Assembly: GCA_037953625.1 (NCBI GenBank)
Contig: CM075652.1
Coordinates: 73,685,501 to 73,749,500, forward strand
From: Crotalaria pallida
Lineage: Eukaryota > Streptophyta > Magnoliopsida > Fabales > Fabaceae
Direction: 5' to 3'
Length of the DNA: 64,000 nt
Part shown: piece by piece, positions 22,215 through 33,283 of the stretch
Layout: each line of letters opens with the position of its first letter
Position numbering within the stretch: position 1 is the stretch's first letter
Translations under genes and position numbers: made by a program
The notes under the pieces: generated by a model
What the model saw: only the letters and a program-made list of their open reading frames with translations
What the model was told of the DNA's origin: nothing
Databases searched by the model: none

Positions 22215-25200
22215 TGTAACACCCCGATTTGGAAAACTCGAAATAAACACTCATCAATTACTAATTAATTTCTTTAGGAAAAATAGGGTGAATTTTTTTT
22301 CTTTTTGAAAACCAGAATAATACTCCACTGTCAAGCTTTCCAAAACAAGGTATTACTTTTTAAAATCCTTTCTCTCGAAATGCTTGCGGAATTTTATAAA
22401 AACAGTTTGGTATGAATAACTTCACAAAACAAAGGCTTTTCGTATAGGAAAATATTTGACTTACTTAAAATAGTTATCTGTCTGATTTAAGACAGTCATT
22501 CAGAAAACAATTTTGAAACAGACCATAAGGGTTCTTACAAAAGTGGAACCATAGGTCAGCGGTGCCATACTTACATAAACATTTACTTAATCAAAACATT
22601 TCAAAAGATAAGGGGTACACTTGATACATATCAGCAAGGGTCCAGTCGGGAACCTATTTATAATCTACTAAGCAGCGTCCCCTTCTCGATCTGCAACGCA
22701 AGTCTTCAAAAGCGATCCCCGACATTCAGCAGCCGCCCTCTCGTCAACGCATCACGATCAGTAAGTCCTTCCTCCAGGTGTAGCATCTCCAGCTCCGCTA
22801 TCTTTTAGAACCAGAGGTTCATCGTCACATATGCACAAGAAGTTGAGAGAGTAAGCTATCCGAATGGAATTACTCCCATCGACTTCTTGGAATTACACTA
22901 GCGACGTATACCAGAACATAACAAACAACACAAATAATACGTACAGATAATCATGTATGATGCAAGAAAATGCAATGCAATCGTCGCATTATCTAATTCT
23001 TTGCCATTATCTTAGGGGAATCTCGTAATCAGACGTCTCGTAAAGTCGAAGCTTCTTAATCAGTTTGTCACGCCACGTTGAAGTCCCATCGTCCGCATAT
23101 CTCGAGTCCATAACATCGGAAATTCAGGCTTTTCGGTTTAGGGTTCAGGTCTACATCTCCTCGGAATCCATCCACCTAGTCGGAAGCAATCAGGAGTACA
23201 GGATCTCTAACCACACCGGCCTTTTACGGATGGCAAAATAAATAATGTCTCGAGAAAAATAGGCACATCCAACCCTGTTCGAGCATCCCTCTCACTGGTC
23301 AAGAATTAGTCAAGGGGGGTGTCAGTCATCCGTCTAGTGATCGTGTGGTACTTCGTCCACACCCTTGGGTGACCAGCTCCAACCGGTTCAGCCAGGGCCC
23401 CTATGTTTTTTCCCACCTAGACTGACTTCTCAAGGCTTCTTGACGAATCACCGTCATTGCCGCCCCCTATCTTAATCATCCAGCTGAACACCACAAGGGT
23501 AGTTCAGGTGTATCTTCCTCTCCACTACTTCGGGTTAGGGTTTTTAAGTCGTGAGGTTATACTCGTTATCCTAACGTCGACCCAACCTAAGTCATCTCCG
23601 TCATACAGCTCCGACCATATGTGGAATGCTTCTGTGGGACTCGACAACTAAGTCCGACGGGCTCCGACCCATCCTGAATCATTTTCGGCATACGGCTCCG
23701 ACCAGTATGCAGGATATCCACAATCTTTTTGACGGGCTACAACCCATTCAGAGTCAACCTCGCCATATAGCTACGACTATATGCGGAATATCAAACATCA
23801 TTCTGACGGGCTACGACCCACTCAGAATCACCGTCGGCATATGGCTCCGACCACATGCGGGATATCCATCAATCATCAATAGATAGGCTCCGACCTATCC
23901 CAAGTCATTCACACTCAACATATGGCTACGACCATATGGAGGCTATCTCAACACATGGCTACAACCACGTGGAACTATCTCAACATATGGCACCAACCAT
24001 ATGGAAGCTACCGGCATTTATTGCATCCACATCCAAAGCGTCGTCATCATCATCATAGCCTCGGCTAGATCCACGTACTCGGCGCATCGGCATCATCCGG
24101 TTCATCGCGCGTTCTGTCCCTTAGAGTTTCGCTCTAGTCGTTGGGGAATTCCTTATAGTTCTCTATGTCTTTACTATTCTCGTCTTATATCGCGGAATGA
24201 TGCATTATGCTCATGCAATGACAATATAACAACAATACATCTCATCGTAAACAAATATATCAATCAATCAATACCATGTAATGGTATAGGTCTGAGTCTT
24301 CGTATACCGCGATACAAACAATCACACAATTTATCGGGTATACTACTAGCTATGGTAGACCTTTACTCCGACTTTGAGAGAGTACGGAGTGTCCTAGCAT
24401 ACTCACTAGACACCAAAGCGTCTTAGGATAACTTCTCTCTTACTTGGATTCGCAGTTACCGAATCTACAAGTTCCGAGTGATCTGCTTCCTTCCTCGTCT
24501 GCCCGACTCCAACTTCTTTCAAGTCCCATAAGATAGACATATGAGTGTTAAACTTTATTTTAAATATTACTCTTGAAATTATTCTCAAAGCAACTTAAGA
24601 GAAATTCAAACATTGTCTTCATTTAAAACCAAAACATTAATTCTTTCACTCAAACTTGTCCAAAATCAAACACTAACTCTCATACTTTAAAAATCATGAG
24701 AAAACATTCAATTAAATTCATTTAAAACAAAAGTTTCTTTGCTGGTCCCCCTTTGAACAGCAATGAGTTCAAATCCAAAAACACCGAAAAATCGCACTTT
24801 TCAAATCAACTTTGACCTAGATCAAATATCCTCAAAAACTCAACTTTAAAACACTTTGAAAATACTTTTAAATAGGAAATGTGACTTAGAAAATTCTGGA
24901 CAACATCATGTCCTAAGTTTTAAATTCATTTTCCATTGTTTAAAACCAAATTCAAAAGCACAAACAACCAAGAATCATGAAAACAATCAAATAGACACTT
25001 TGATCGATAATTCATCAAGTTCAAACACTTAAAAGGGACAGCATAGTATTCAAATAGAATAAATCAAACAATCATTCATTTATTTTAAACATCACATAAT
25101 CACAATTCATCAAGTTAAGTCAAACATAGCATACTCACATACTCATCCACATATGTGACTCAATCAAACAAGGAAAATCAAACTCTTAAGTACACATGAA

Positions 25201-27458
25201 CCGAATCATGCATCAAATATACACTTAGTCACATTTTCATTGATCTCTCACTTAATTAATTCCATCTTAGCAAAACTTCATCTTATTAAACTTAAACATG
25301 TCAAAACCGTATGCATCAAGGGTTGTTTAAAAATTATTTTCTTCAAGGATCAACTTCACAATCAACACATATTTTCATGTCATGAACACATATACATTCA
25401 AGAGAATTTAACTCAAAAGTTAAGGTCCAGACCGTGACCTTAACTAGATTTTCTTAAAAATGTTTTCAAAGTTTCAAGACTCAAAAACAATTCCAAATTC
25501 AATCAACAATTTTCACATAATTCATCAAGCAAGTAAAAACACGATCCTAGCATATTTTCTTATACAAAACCATGAGCATACACAAGCTTCTCGACAATTT
25601 TCGTTTCACTTAAAATATATAGATTCAACTCAAAGTTCATGGAGATCATATACACATAACCAAAATCCAACATCAAAACCTCTAACATAAAGATCAAGTA
25701 CAAACCGTGGCTAAACATAGTAAATCACACAATTTGTATTCACTCAAATCATCATCACATCTCAAGATCATCACATGCAAGAGATCAAACAAAAGAAAAT
25801 CAAGCTTTTATGCACAACAACATCAAATCGTGACCAACACAAAGAAAATCATCAAGAGAACTCAATCATCAAACATATCATAACTTAGGCATGGATCTAG
25901 ACATGCATGCAACCAAAAACACTAGATTCTTGGGAGATCTGTCATGAAAATTCAAAACCAAGTTCTTTTTAAAAACACTTTTAAGAAATCAAGGAAGAAA
26001 ACTTAAGATCATGAGAGAAAACATTTTCTTAACAAAACATCAAGATCAAGTTCAAAGATCAACATGCATGTAAAGGAAATTACTAGATCTAACATAGAAT
26101 TATACATGCATCAACACTTTTTCAAGCAAAATCAAAGTCTTAGAAAGAAAGTATGAAAACGAAAATGAATCAAAGAAAAAGGTTTAAAACTTTTAAGATC
26201 ATAAAACAAGGTTCTTACTTAATCAAAAGTCTTAGAGAATCAAGTCCAAATCTTAGGTTTCTCCTCTCTTTCCTCACGACTCACTCACACTCTCTAAGGT
26301 CCATGGTTTTCTCCTTTTCTTTTTCACTATCTTGGCTTGATCTTGCTTAGGTTATGAAGAGTTTTGGGTGTTGGTTCTCCTTGTCTCTTGTTCGGCCACT
26401 CTCTTACTAAGAGCTTGAAGTTGCTCTTAGTGTTGTGTGTTTGGTTTTGGAAATGAAATGATGGAAATGAAGAGAAGTGTGTGTTGACCACTCTCTCACG
26501 GTTTCATTCATCAAGGTTTCAATGGTGTTGGTTGGTGTGTGTTGTTGTTGTTGGTGTTGATGAGGAAAGAAGAAAGGATGAAGATGGAAGAATGTAGAAT
26601 GAAGGAATGAAAATAGACTCTCTCCCCTCACACGGTTTTGCCCCTTTTCTTTTATCTTTCTCTACTTTCATTTATTTGCCATTAAGGGCTTGCATGGGGG
26701 GTTTGTTTGCAATTTCCTTGGTCTTGGTTTCCTTCCCACGGCTCCTTCCTCTTTCCTTCTTTTTCTTCACTTTTTCCTTCCTTATGTCATGCTTAGGTCC
26801 TGAGAGTGATGTCACTAATTTGACTTTGGAGCACAACAACTTGGTGACCAAGTTAAGGAACTTGGAGGCCAAGTAAAGCACCTAGATATTCGGCCATAGG
26901 GTAATTAGGGTAGGCTAGGTTAGTTTAATTAGGTTTAAGGCACTAATTAGGGTTCTAATCATGATTAGGGTAGGATTAGGTTAATTAATCTAGGTTTAGT
27001 CCACTAATCCTTAGTGATTAGGGCTTAATCAAGGATTAAGGTGCTAATCAAAATCTTAATCATATGTTTAAGGAAAACTAATTCCAGATTCGCTCACTAA
27101 CCAAAAAGGGTTTAGGGTTTAAGAGAGTAATTAAGCACTCAATCAAGGATTAAGAGCTCGATTAGGGTTTAATCAACGATTAGGGCATCAATTAGGGTTT
27201 CCAGAGGTGATTGGACTTTGATTCTTTGAAACTTAGAAAATAATTTTCCATGAAATCATATAAATCAATAAAACAAGGTCTCAATCAAAACCTTAAACCC
27301 TCATGCACACAAAGTCATAACACAAGCAAATCAAATTTCAAAACATAAGGGTTCATTATGAAATCGAAACTCTTTTAAATCGATTCTTTAATTAATTAGG
27401 TTAAAATAATTTCTTGATTAGGGACTTGTAGAAGTGAGTCAAATGGGCAGATGTTACA
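22215..27458 (-). repeat. Tekay 2 left (3') LTR, 5.2 kb
   Basis: It runs from tgtaacacccc to agatgttaca. No gene is present; small frames at 23457-26881 recur in the other LTR. It contains the hairpin array (23602-24003), a long AT-rich middle, a pyrimidine-rich leader-like stretch near 26280-26640 that reads on the minus strand, and many degenerate ttaggg/gattagg motifs at 26890-27190. Confidence 0.95.
23602..24003 (-). repeat. Array of 11 covarying hairpins with CTCCGA/CTACGA loop, Tekay 2 left LTR
   Basis: Eleven units share a six-base loop (ctccga, ctacga, ctacaa or caccaa) between stems that differ but stay complementary. Perfect examples are catatggctacgaccatatg, catatagctacgactatatg and gataggctccgacctatc. 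One unit is extended by a second 7-bp stem (attctga/tcagaat). Mismatches in the inner stems of units 1, 2, 4, 6, 7 and 10 are C-A or A-C on the plus strand, which are G-U pairs on the minus (sense) strand. Unit spacing is about 25-45 bp. The same array is at 42294-42695. Confidence 0.85.
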
Positions 27459-27473
27459 TCCTCCCCAACTTAG
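27459..27473 (-). other. Polypurine tract of Tekay 2
   Basis: On the minus strand the sequence beside the 3' LTR is ctaagttggggagga, and ggacgagaaattt lies before it, the same layout as in Tekay element 1. Confidence 0.8.
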
Positions 27474-27494
27474 AAATTTCTCGTCCTCGAGAAA

Positions 27495-30400
27495 TCACGT
27501 ACCTGTTTCAAACAAATGAGGGTACGAATCCCTCATGCTACTCTCACGCTCCCAAGTAGCATTCTCACCATTCACCGAATCCCATATAACCTTAACTAAA
27601 GGGATATCCTTTCCTCGGAGAGTCTTTACACTTCGACCGTCTATCCTTAAGGGCAAAGTCTCATACGTTAGATTTTCCTTGAGTTGTATAGAGTCGGGTT
27701 CGATGATGTGAGAAGAATCACCAATATACTTTCTAAGTTGTGACACATGGAAGACATTGTGTAGGTTGGAAAGCATTGGGGGTAAGGCAATTTCATAAGC
27801 TACCGGTCCTACACGTTTCAGGATTTGGTAAGGTCCTATGAATTTTGGGGTAAGTTTTCGGGTCTTAAGCACTCTGCCAATCCCAGTAGTTGGTACTACT
27901 CGCATGAATACATGGTCACCTTCCTTAAACTCGATCGGAGTCCTTCTCTGATCATAGTAGCTTTTCTGCCGGCTTTGCGCACTTCTCATCTTCTCCTGAA
28001 TCATTTTAATCTTTTCTGTTGTTTGTTGGACCATCTCTGGACCTAGAATAAGATTCTCTCCAGTTTCAAACCAACATAATCTGCACTTCCTTCCATACAA
28101 AGCCTCATAAGGAGCCATCCCTATGCTTGAGTGATAGCTGTTGTTGTATGTGAATTCAATCAGTGATAGAAGAGTATCCCATTCTCCTGCTTGTTCCAAA
28201 ACACAAGCTCTAAGAAGATCCTCTAGTGATTGAATGGTCCTTTCGGATTATCCGTCCGTCTGAGGATGATAAGCTGAACTCAACTGAAGTCTTGTCCCGA
28301 GTGCAGCATGTAGACTATTCCAGAACTTCGAAACGAATCTTGGATCTCTGTCTGAGATAATGTTTGTCGGCACTCCATGGAGTCTCACTACCTCATTGAC
28401 ATATACGGTTGCTAGTTTCTCCAACGGATACTTCACATTGACAGGTAGAAAATGAGGGCTCTTGGTTAATCGATCGACAACTACCCAAATAGCGTCAAAT
28501 CCTCTTCGGGTCTTAGGCAAAGCAGTTACAAAGTCCATTGAAATACTATCCCATTTCCAACTTGGAATTTCCAATGGTTGTAACACTCCACCGGGTTTCT
28601 TGTGTTCGATCTTAGCTTTCTGACATACCAGACACCTCGACACATATTCCGCTACTTCTCTTTTCATACCAGACCACCAAAACACCTTCTTCAAGTCTTG
28701 GTACATCTTGGTTGCTCCGGGATGAATACTCAGCTTACTCTTATGAGCCTCCTCCAAAATCATTTCCCTTATTTCCTTGTCTTGTGGCACACAAATCCGA
28801 TCCTTATATCTTAATACTCCGTCAGTTCCTGCTTGAAACTCAGTCTCTTTCTCTCCCATAACCAACTGCTTCTTTGCTTGTAACTCTGGGTCGTTCGATT
28901 GACCTTCCTTAACTTGTTCCATAAACTCCTTCGACACAACTAACATTCCCAAAGTTATACTCCCCGGATTCATCCTGACTTTCAAGTTCATATCTCTGAA
29001 TTGCTCGATTAACTCCATCTCTTTCACCATCATTGCAGACACATGAAGAGATTTTCTACTCAAAGCATCTGCTACCACATTCGCTTTCCCCGGATGGTAC
29101 TGTAGTTCAAAGTCGTAATCCTTCAGAAATTCCATCCATCGCCTTTGCCTCATGTTCAACTCCTTCTGATCAAAGAGATACTTAAGACTCTTAAGATCAC
29201 TGAATACCTCGATCCTTGCTCCATAGAGGTAATGTCGCCATATCTTCAGAGCAAAAACCACCGCGGCTAACTCCAAGTCGTGAGTTGGGTAATTCTGCTC
29301 GTGAACTTTCAGTTGTCTAGAGGCGTAAGGTACGACCTTTCGCTCTTGCCTTAGGACACAACCTAAACCTTGCTTCGACGCATCACAGTAGACACTGAAA
29401 CTCTTCTCCGGGTCAGGCAAAACAAGCACTGGGGCTGTAGTTAACCTCCTCTTTAACTCCTGAAAACTCTCTTCGCACTTCGTGGTCCACACGAACGGTT
29501 GTCCTTTCCTGGTTAACTTCGTCATTGGCAAGGATAATCTCGAAAATCCTTCAATAAAACGCATATAATATCCTGCCAAACCGAGAAAACTTCGAATTTC
29601 CGTCACCGTCGTTGGCACTTTCCAGTCCAATACCGCCTTTAGTTTAGCCGGATCTACCGCTATTACTTCACTTGAGATTAAATGACCCAAGAAATTCACT
29701 TCCTCCAACCAAAATTCGCACTTCGAAAGTTTCGCATACAACTGTTTTTCTTTCAAAATCTGCAGAACTATCCTCAAATGTTCCTCATGCTCCTCCTTGT
29801 CCTTGGAATAAATGAGGATATCGTCTATGAATACTACCACGAACGAATCTAAGAAGGGTTGAAAGATTCTGTTCATGTAGTCCATAAACACTGCAGGAGC
29901 GTTAGTCACTCCAAAAGGCATGACTAAGTACTCGAAATGTCCATATCGGGTCCTAAATGCAGTCTTTGGAATGTCATCTTCCTTTACTCGAATCTGGTGA
30001 TATCCCGATCGAAGATCGATTTTTGAAAATACCGCTGCTCCTCTCAACTGATCCATCAAATCATCTATCCTGGGCAGAGAGTACTTGTTCTTGATCGTCA
30101 CCTTATTTAGCTGACGATAGTCGACACATAACCTCATACTACCGTCCTTCTTCTTCACTAGCAAAACTGGAGCTCCCCACGGCGACACACTGGGTCTGAT
30201 GGGTTGCTTTTCCGCCAACTCCTTGATTTGCTTTTTTAGCTCAGCTAGCTCCACTGGTGCCATTCGATAGGGCGCTCTAGAGATTGGTCCAGTTCTCGGT
30301 ATCACATCGATCGAAAACTCGACCTCTCGAACAGGTGGTAGTCCAGGAATGTCGTCAAGAAATACCTCTGGGAAGTCTCGAACTACAGGCAGTTCTTGAA

Positions 30401-31184
30401 TGTGATTGTCCACGTCGACGTCCAAAGAAGTTGAGATCATGTATACATGGGCTCCCTCTCTCAGAGAAGCCATGACTTGATTGGCAGATACGTGCTTTGG
30501 GAAGGGTTCGTCAGGGTTTCCAAAAGATAGGGTCTTAGTGAAACAGTTTAACTGAACATGGTTAGCAGATAACCAGTCCATTCCCAAGATAACATCGATC
30601 TGGGATAAGGGTAATGCTATCAGGTCAGTGCGAAAAGTCCTATCATCTATCACTACCGGACACTTAGGGCAAAAAGTTGAAACTGTGACCGGGTCACTAG
30701 TAGGGGTAAACACAATCAAATCATATGGTAGAGAAGCTACCATCAAGCACAACCTACTCACAACATCATTTGATATAAAAGAGTGTGTGGCACCCGAATC
30801 ATACAACACATTTAAGGAATTCTCACGTATAAGACATATACCTTGGATAAGACCATCATGGTTTGAAGCCTCTACACCGCTCATTGTAAACACTTTTCCT
30901 TTAGCTTGTGGCCTCGCAGCGTTTCCAGCATTATTCCCTTTCCTTGGGTTGGGGCATTGCCTCGCAAAATGACCAGGTTCTTGGCAGATGTAACAGACGG
31001 GTTTGGAATTACACTCGTCACCGAAGTGGCGTCTGCGACATCGAGTACAGATGGGAGGTGATGTCTCAGAGTCCCTATCAGTAGGGTTATTGTTGTAGCG
31101 ATTTCTACTTCCATTGTGGCTCCAAGTGTTGGCGCTCCTATTGCCCCGGTTGCCATTGTTGCGATTGTTGTTCCTTCGGAACCT
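27495..31184 (-). pseudogene. Tekay 2 gag end and pol (protease, RT, RNase H, integrase, chromodomain)
   Basis: One reading frame runs leftwards from the Sirevirus insertion point (31184). It starts with the zinc knuckle CYICQEPGHFARQC, then a protease with an intact active site (LYDSGATHSF), the reverse transcriptase (VFIDDILIYS), RNase H (YCDASKQGLG, later VVADALSRK), and the integrase finger and core. It is interrupted by TAA at about 28248, in the integrase between the QTDG and ERTIQSLE motifs, consistent with CAA to TAA. The same frame then continues to 27495 with the end of integrase and a chromodomain-like tail ending SYPHLFETGT. It is related to, but clearly distinct from, Tekay element 1. 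The upstream part of gag is at 39911-40754. Confidence 0.93.
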
Positions 31185-31189
31185 CGATC

Positions 31190-32925
31190 TGTTGGTTTTG
31201 GCCTCAAAATCTCGAGAGGGGGGGTGAATCGAGTTTTATTATGTATTGAAAAATTCGTACCAAATTAAAAATTTGATTTGAGTTGGAGAGATTAAACGTT
31301 CGTAATGGATCGCGAAAACGATAAGAAAAATATAATCGAGTAGCGCGGAAACGTAAACAAAATAAATATGCGGAAAGTAAAAGAGAGAGGGATAGAAAAG
31401 CTTGCACCGGTGATTTTTATACTGGTTCAGCCTTCCCGTCGAAAGGCCTAGTCCAGTCCCCAAGCGACCCGCCCGAGAGTTCTTATAACCAAGCAATAGA
31501 GTCGCACCCTATTACAACCAAGAGCACCCCGCACACTACTAGGAACCTCCGTTCGCTAGGGGCCTCAATCACACAGTAGGGTTCCTCGCCCTACGACGTA
31601 TCAAACATCCACTAATGGATTCTCTCCCTAACCACTAAGGTTTAGAACGATTTCACTGAAAGTAATTACAATAGTTTCTTGTGTTCTCACAACACGGATT
31701 CTACAATATGCTCTTATGATAATGAAGAATAAGTTTCTCTAGAAGTCACTCTGCCAATAAGGATTTGTTCTTTACAAAATATGAATGATGAAAAGCAGAA
31801 CTCTTAGAGAAGAAGAAGAAGAGAGAAACGTGCAGGTCGAAAAGAATGAATGTAAAATTTTTTTTCTATAATGTTGGAGTGAACCTTTTAAAAAGGAAAA
31901 CGATTTTGAATCAAAAAGGATTTTGAATAAGAAAAGCAAAATCAAAATAGAATAATAAAAGATTTGTAATAAGTTTTAAAATCAAAATAAAATCAAAACG
32001 ATTTTCGAAATAAAATAAAGATTTGATTCTTAAAACCAAAAAGGAAATAATTCAAAATTAAAATCATTTTCGAATTTTATAAAATATATCAGAATCTTTT
32101 ATATAAAAACAAATCAGGAAATAATAAAAATGATTCTGACACGTTTTTCAACAAATCATGAAATAATCGATTACATAGAAGAAATAATCGATTACTTCTA
32201 CAAAATTAGAAATTCTTAAATACATTTGAAAAACATGTAATCGATTAGGCTAAGAATAGATAATCGATTACATCACTCCTGTTCATTGTATGATGCAACT
32301 ATGATAATCAATTACACTAATGAGTTAATCGATTACTAAGCCTCTGTTTTGCATATGATGCAACATCATGTAACCGATTACTACAAAACTTGTAATCGAT
32401 TACAAAGCCTCTGAAAAATATATGATGCAACAAATATAATCGATTACTTGATATATGTAATCGATTACTTTCATAAGAAAGTAACTGATTAACAAAATTC
32501 AATTAATCGATTACAGCTTCTCTGATTTTTCTATGATGCAACAAAGTTAATCGATTACTTTAGCAAATAATCGATTACTCTCTTTTGCACACATACAAAT
32601 ATACAGAGTTTTGTAACATCAAGAATTTTACTAAGGTTAAATGCAGAAAACACTTTTTCATGCAAAAACACGTTTTTCTTCTCTCTAAAATGAAAAACTT
32701 ATTGGCTTTGTAACTCTTTAAAGAAACAAAAACTTCATTACCTTACATTTGATCTAAAGAGAAGGTTTCTATTCTATGCTTGCTTGAGTCTTCAATCTTG
32801 AGACTTGACTTGCACTTGTGAGCTTGAACTTGAGTTGGCTTGTTATCATCAAAACATATATTTGCATTACTTTGAAGTCCATAGAGAGTTTGAAGCATGC
32901 CTTCCAACCAGCTTGACTTCCAACA
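31190..32925 (-). repeat. Inner Sirevirus left (3') LTR
   Basis: It runs from tgttggttttgg to cttccaaca. A TATA-like run on the minus strand (tttttatataaaag, about 32098-32111) lies just downstream of an array of about 14 taatcgatta-like palindromes at 32160-32580. No gene; small frames at 31204-31496 and 32317-32502 recur in the other LTR. Confidence 0.95.
32160..32580. repeat. Array of TAATCGATTA palindromes, inner Sirevirus LTR
   Basis: About 14 copies of taatcgattac or close variants occur in 420 bp, interspersed with repeated tatgatgcaac. A few cores have decayed in one LTR only (for example aatcaatt here against aatcgatt in the other), in the direction expected from loss of methylated CG. 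The same array is at about 39139-39557. Confidence 0.85.
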
Positions 32926-33230
32926 CTCCCCCTTTTTGATGATGACAAACAACCATTCTGATATGCTCTTTATTATCTGCATCACAAGTGTTATACAAGC
33001 AGAAATAGATATATAATAATAAAACCTTCCTTAGAATCAATAAATACAGGAAATATAATGGATTAAATCTTCTCCCCCTGTATGAATGCTTAAAAAAAAT
33101 TATCATTTTTGAAACAAGCATCCTTCTAGAGTATCTCCCCCTGAATGTATTAGCCAAATAAATTATCCAATATATCAGAATCTCTCTCCCCCTTTTGTAA
33201 TCATCAAAAGGATGTGCAATCTCCCCCTGA
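32926..33230 (-). other. Repeated polypurine tracts of the inner Sirevirus
   Basis: On the plus strand, pyrimidine runs appear next to the LTR (ctccccctttttg, 32926) and again near 33072, 33135, 33185 and 33222, giving five purine tracts on the sense strand. Multiple polypurine tracts before the 3' LTR are a known mark of Sireviruses. The first one, followed by atgatgacaaac, and the fourth, followed by taatcatcaaaag, have close counterparts in the outer Sirevirus. Confidence 0.85.
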
Positions 33231-33283
33231 AACACTAAGAAGATGCATCAATAATAACATGAGAGATAAACATATTCACATAT

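Noticed and set aside
23457..24588. Frames up to 141 codons repeated identically at 42149-43280
   Set aside because: Both sets are the two LTR copies of Tekay 2. No domain, and the frames run through the hairpin array.
26890..27190. Many ttaggg / tttaggg-like words, possible interstitial telomere repeat
   Set aside because: The words are irregular, spaced by unrelated AT-rich sequence, and present in both LTRs of Tekay 2. No tandem TTTAGGG run is present.
32926..33283. Envelope-like gene after pol, as found in some Sireviruses
   Set aside because: Only about 360 bp separate pol from the LTR and they hold polypurine tracts. The 122-codon frame here has no signal peptide or membrane pattern that I trust.
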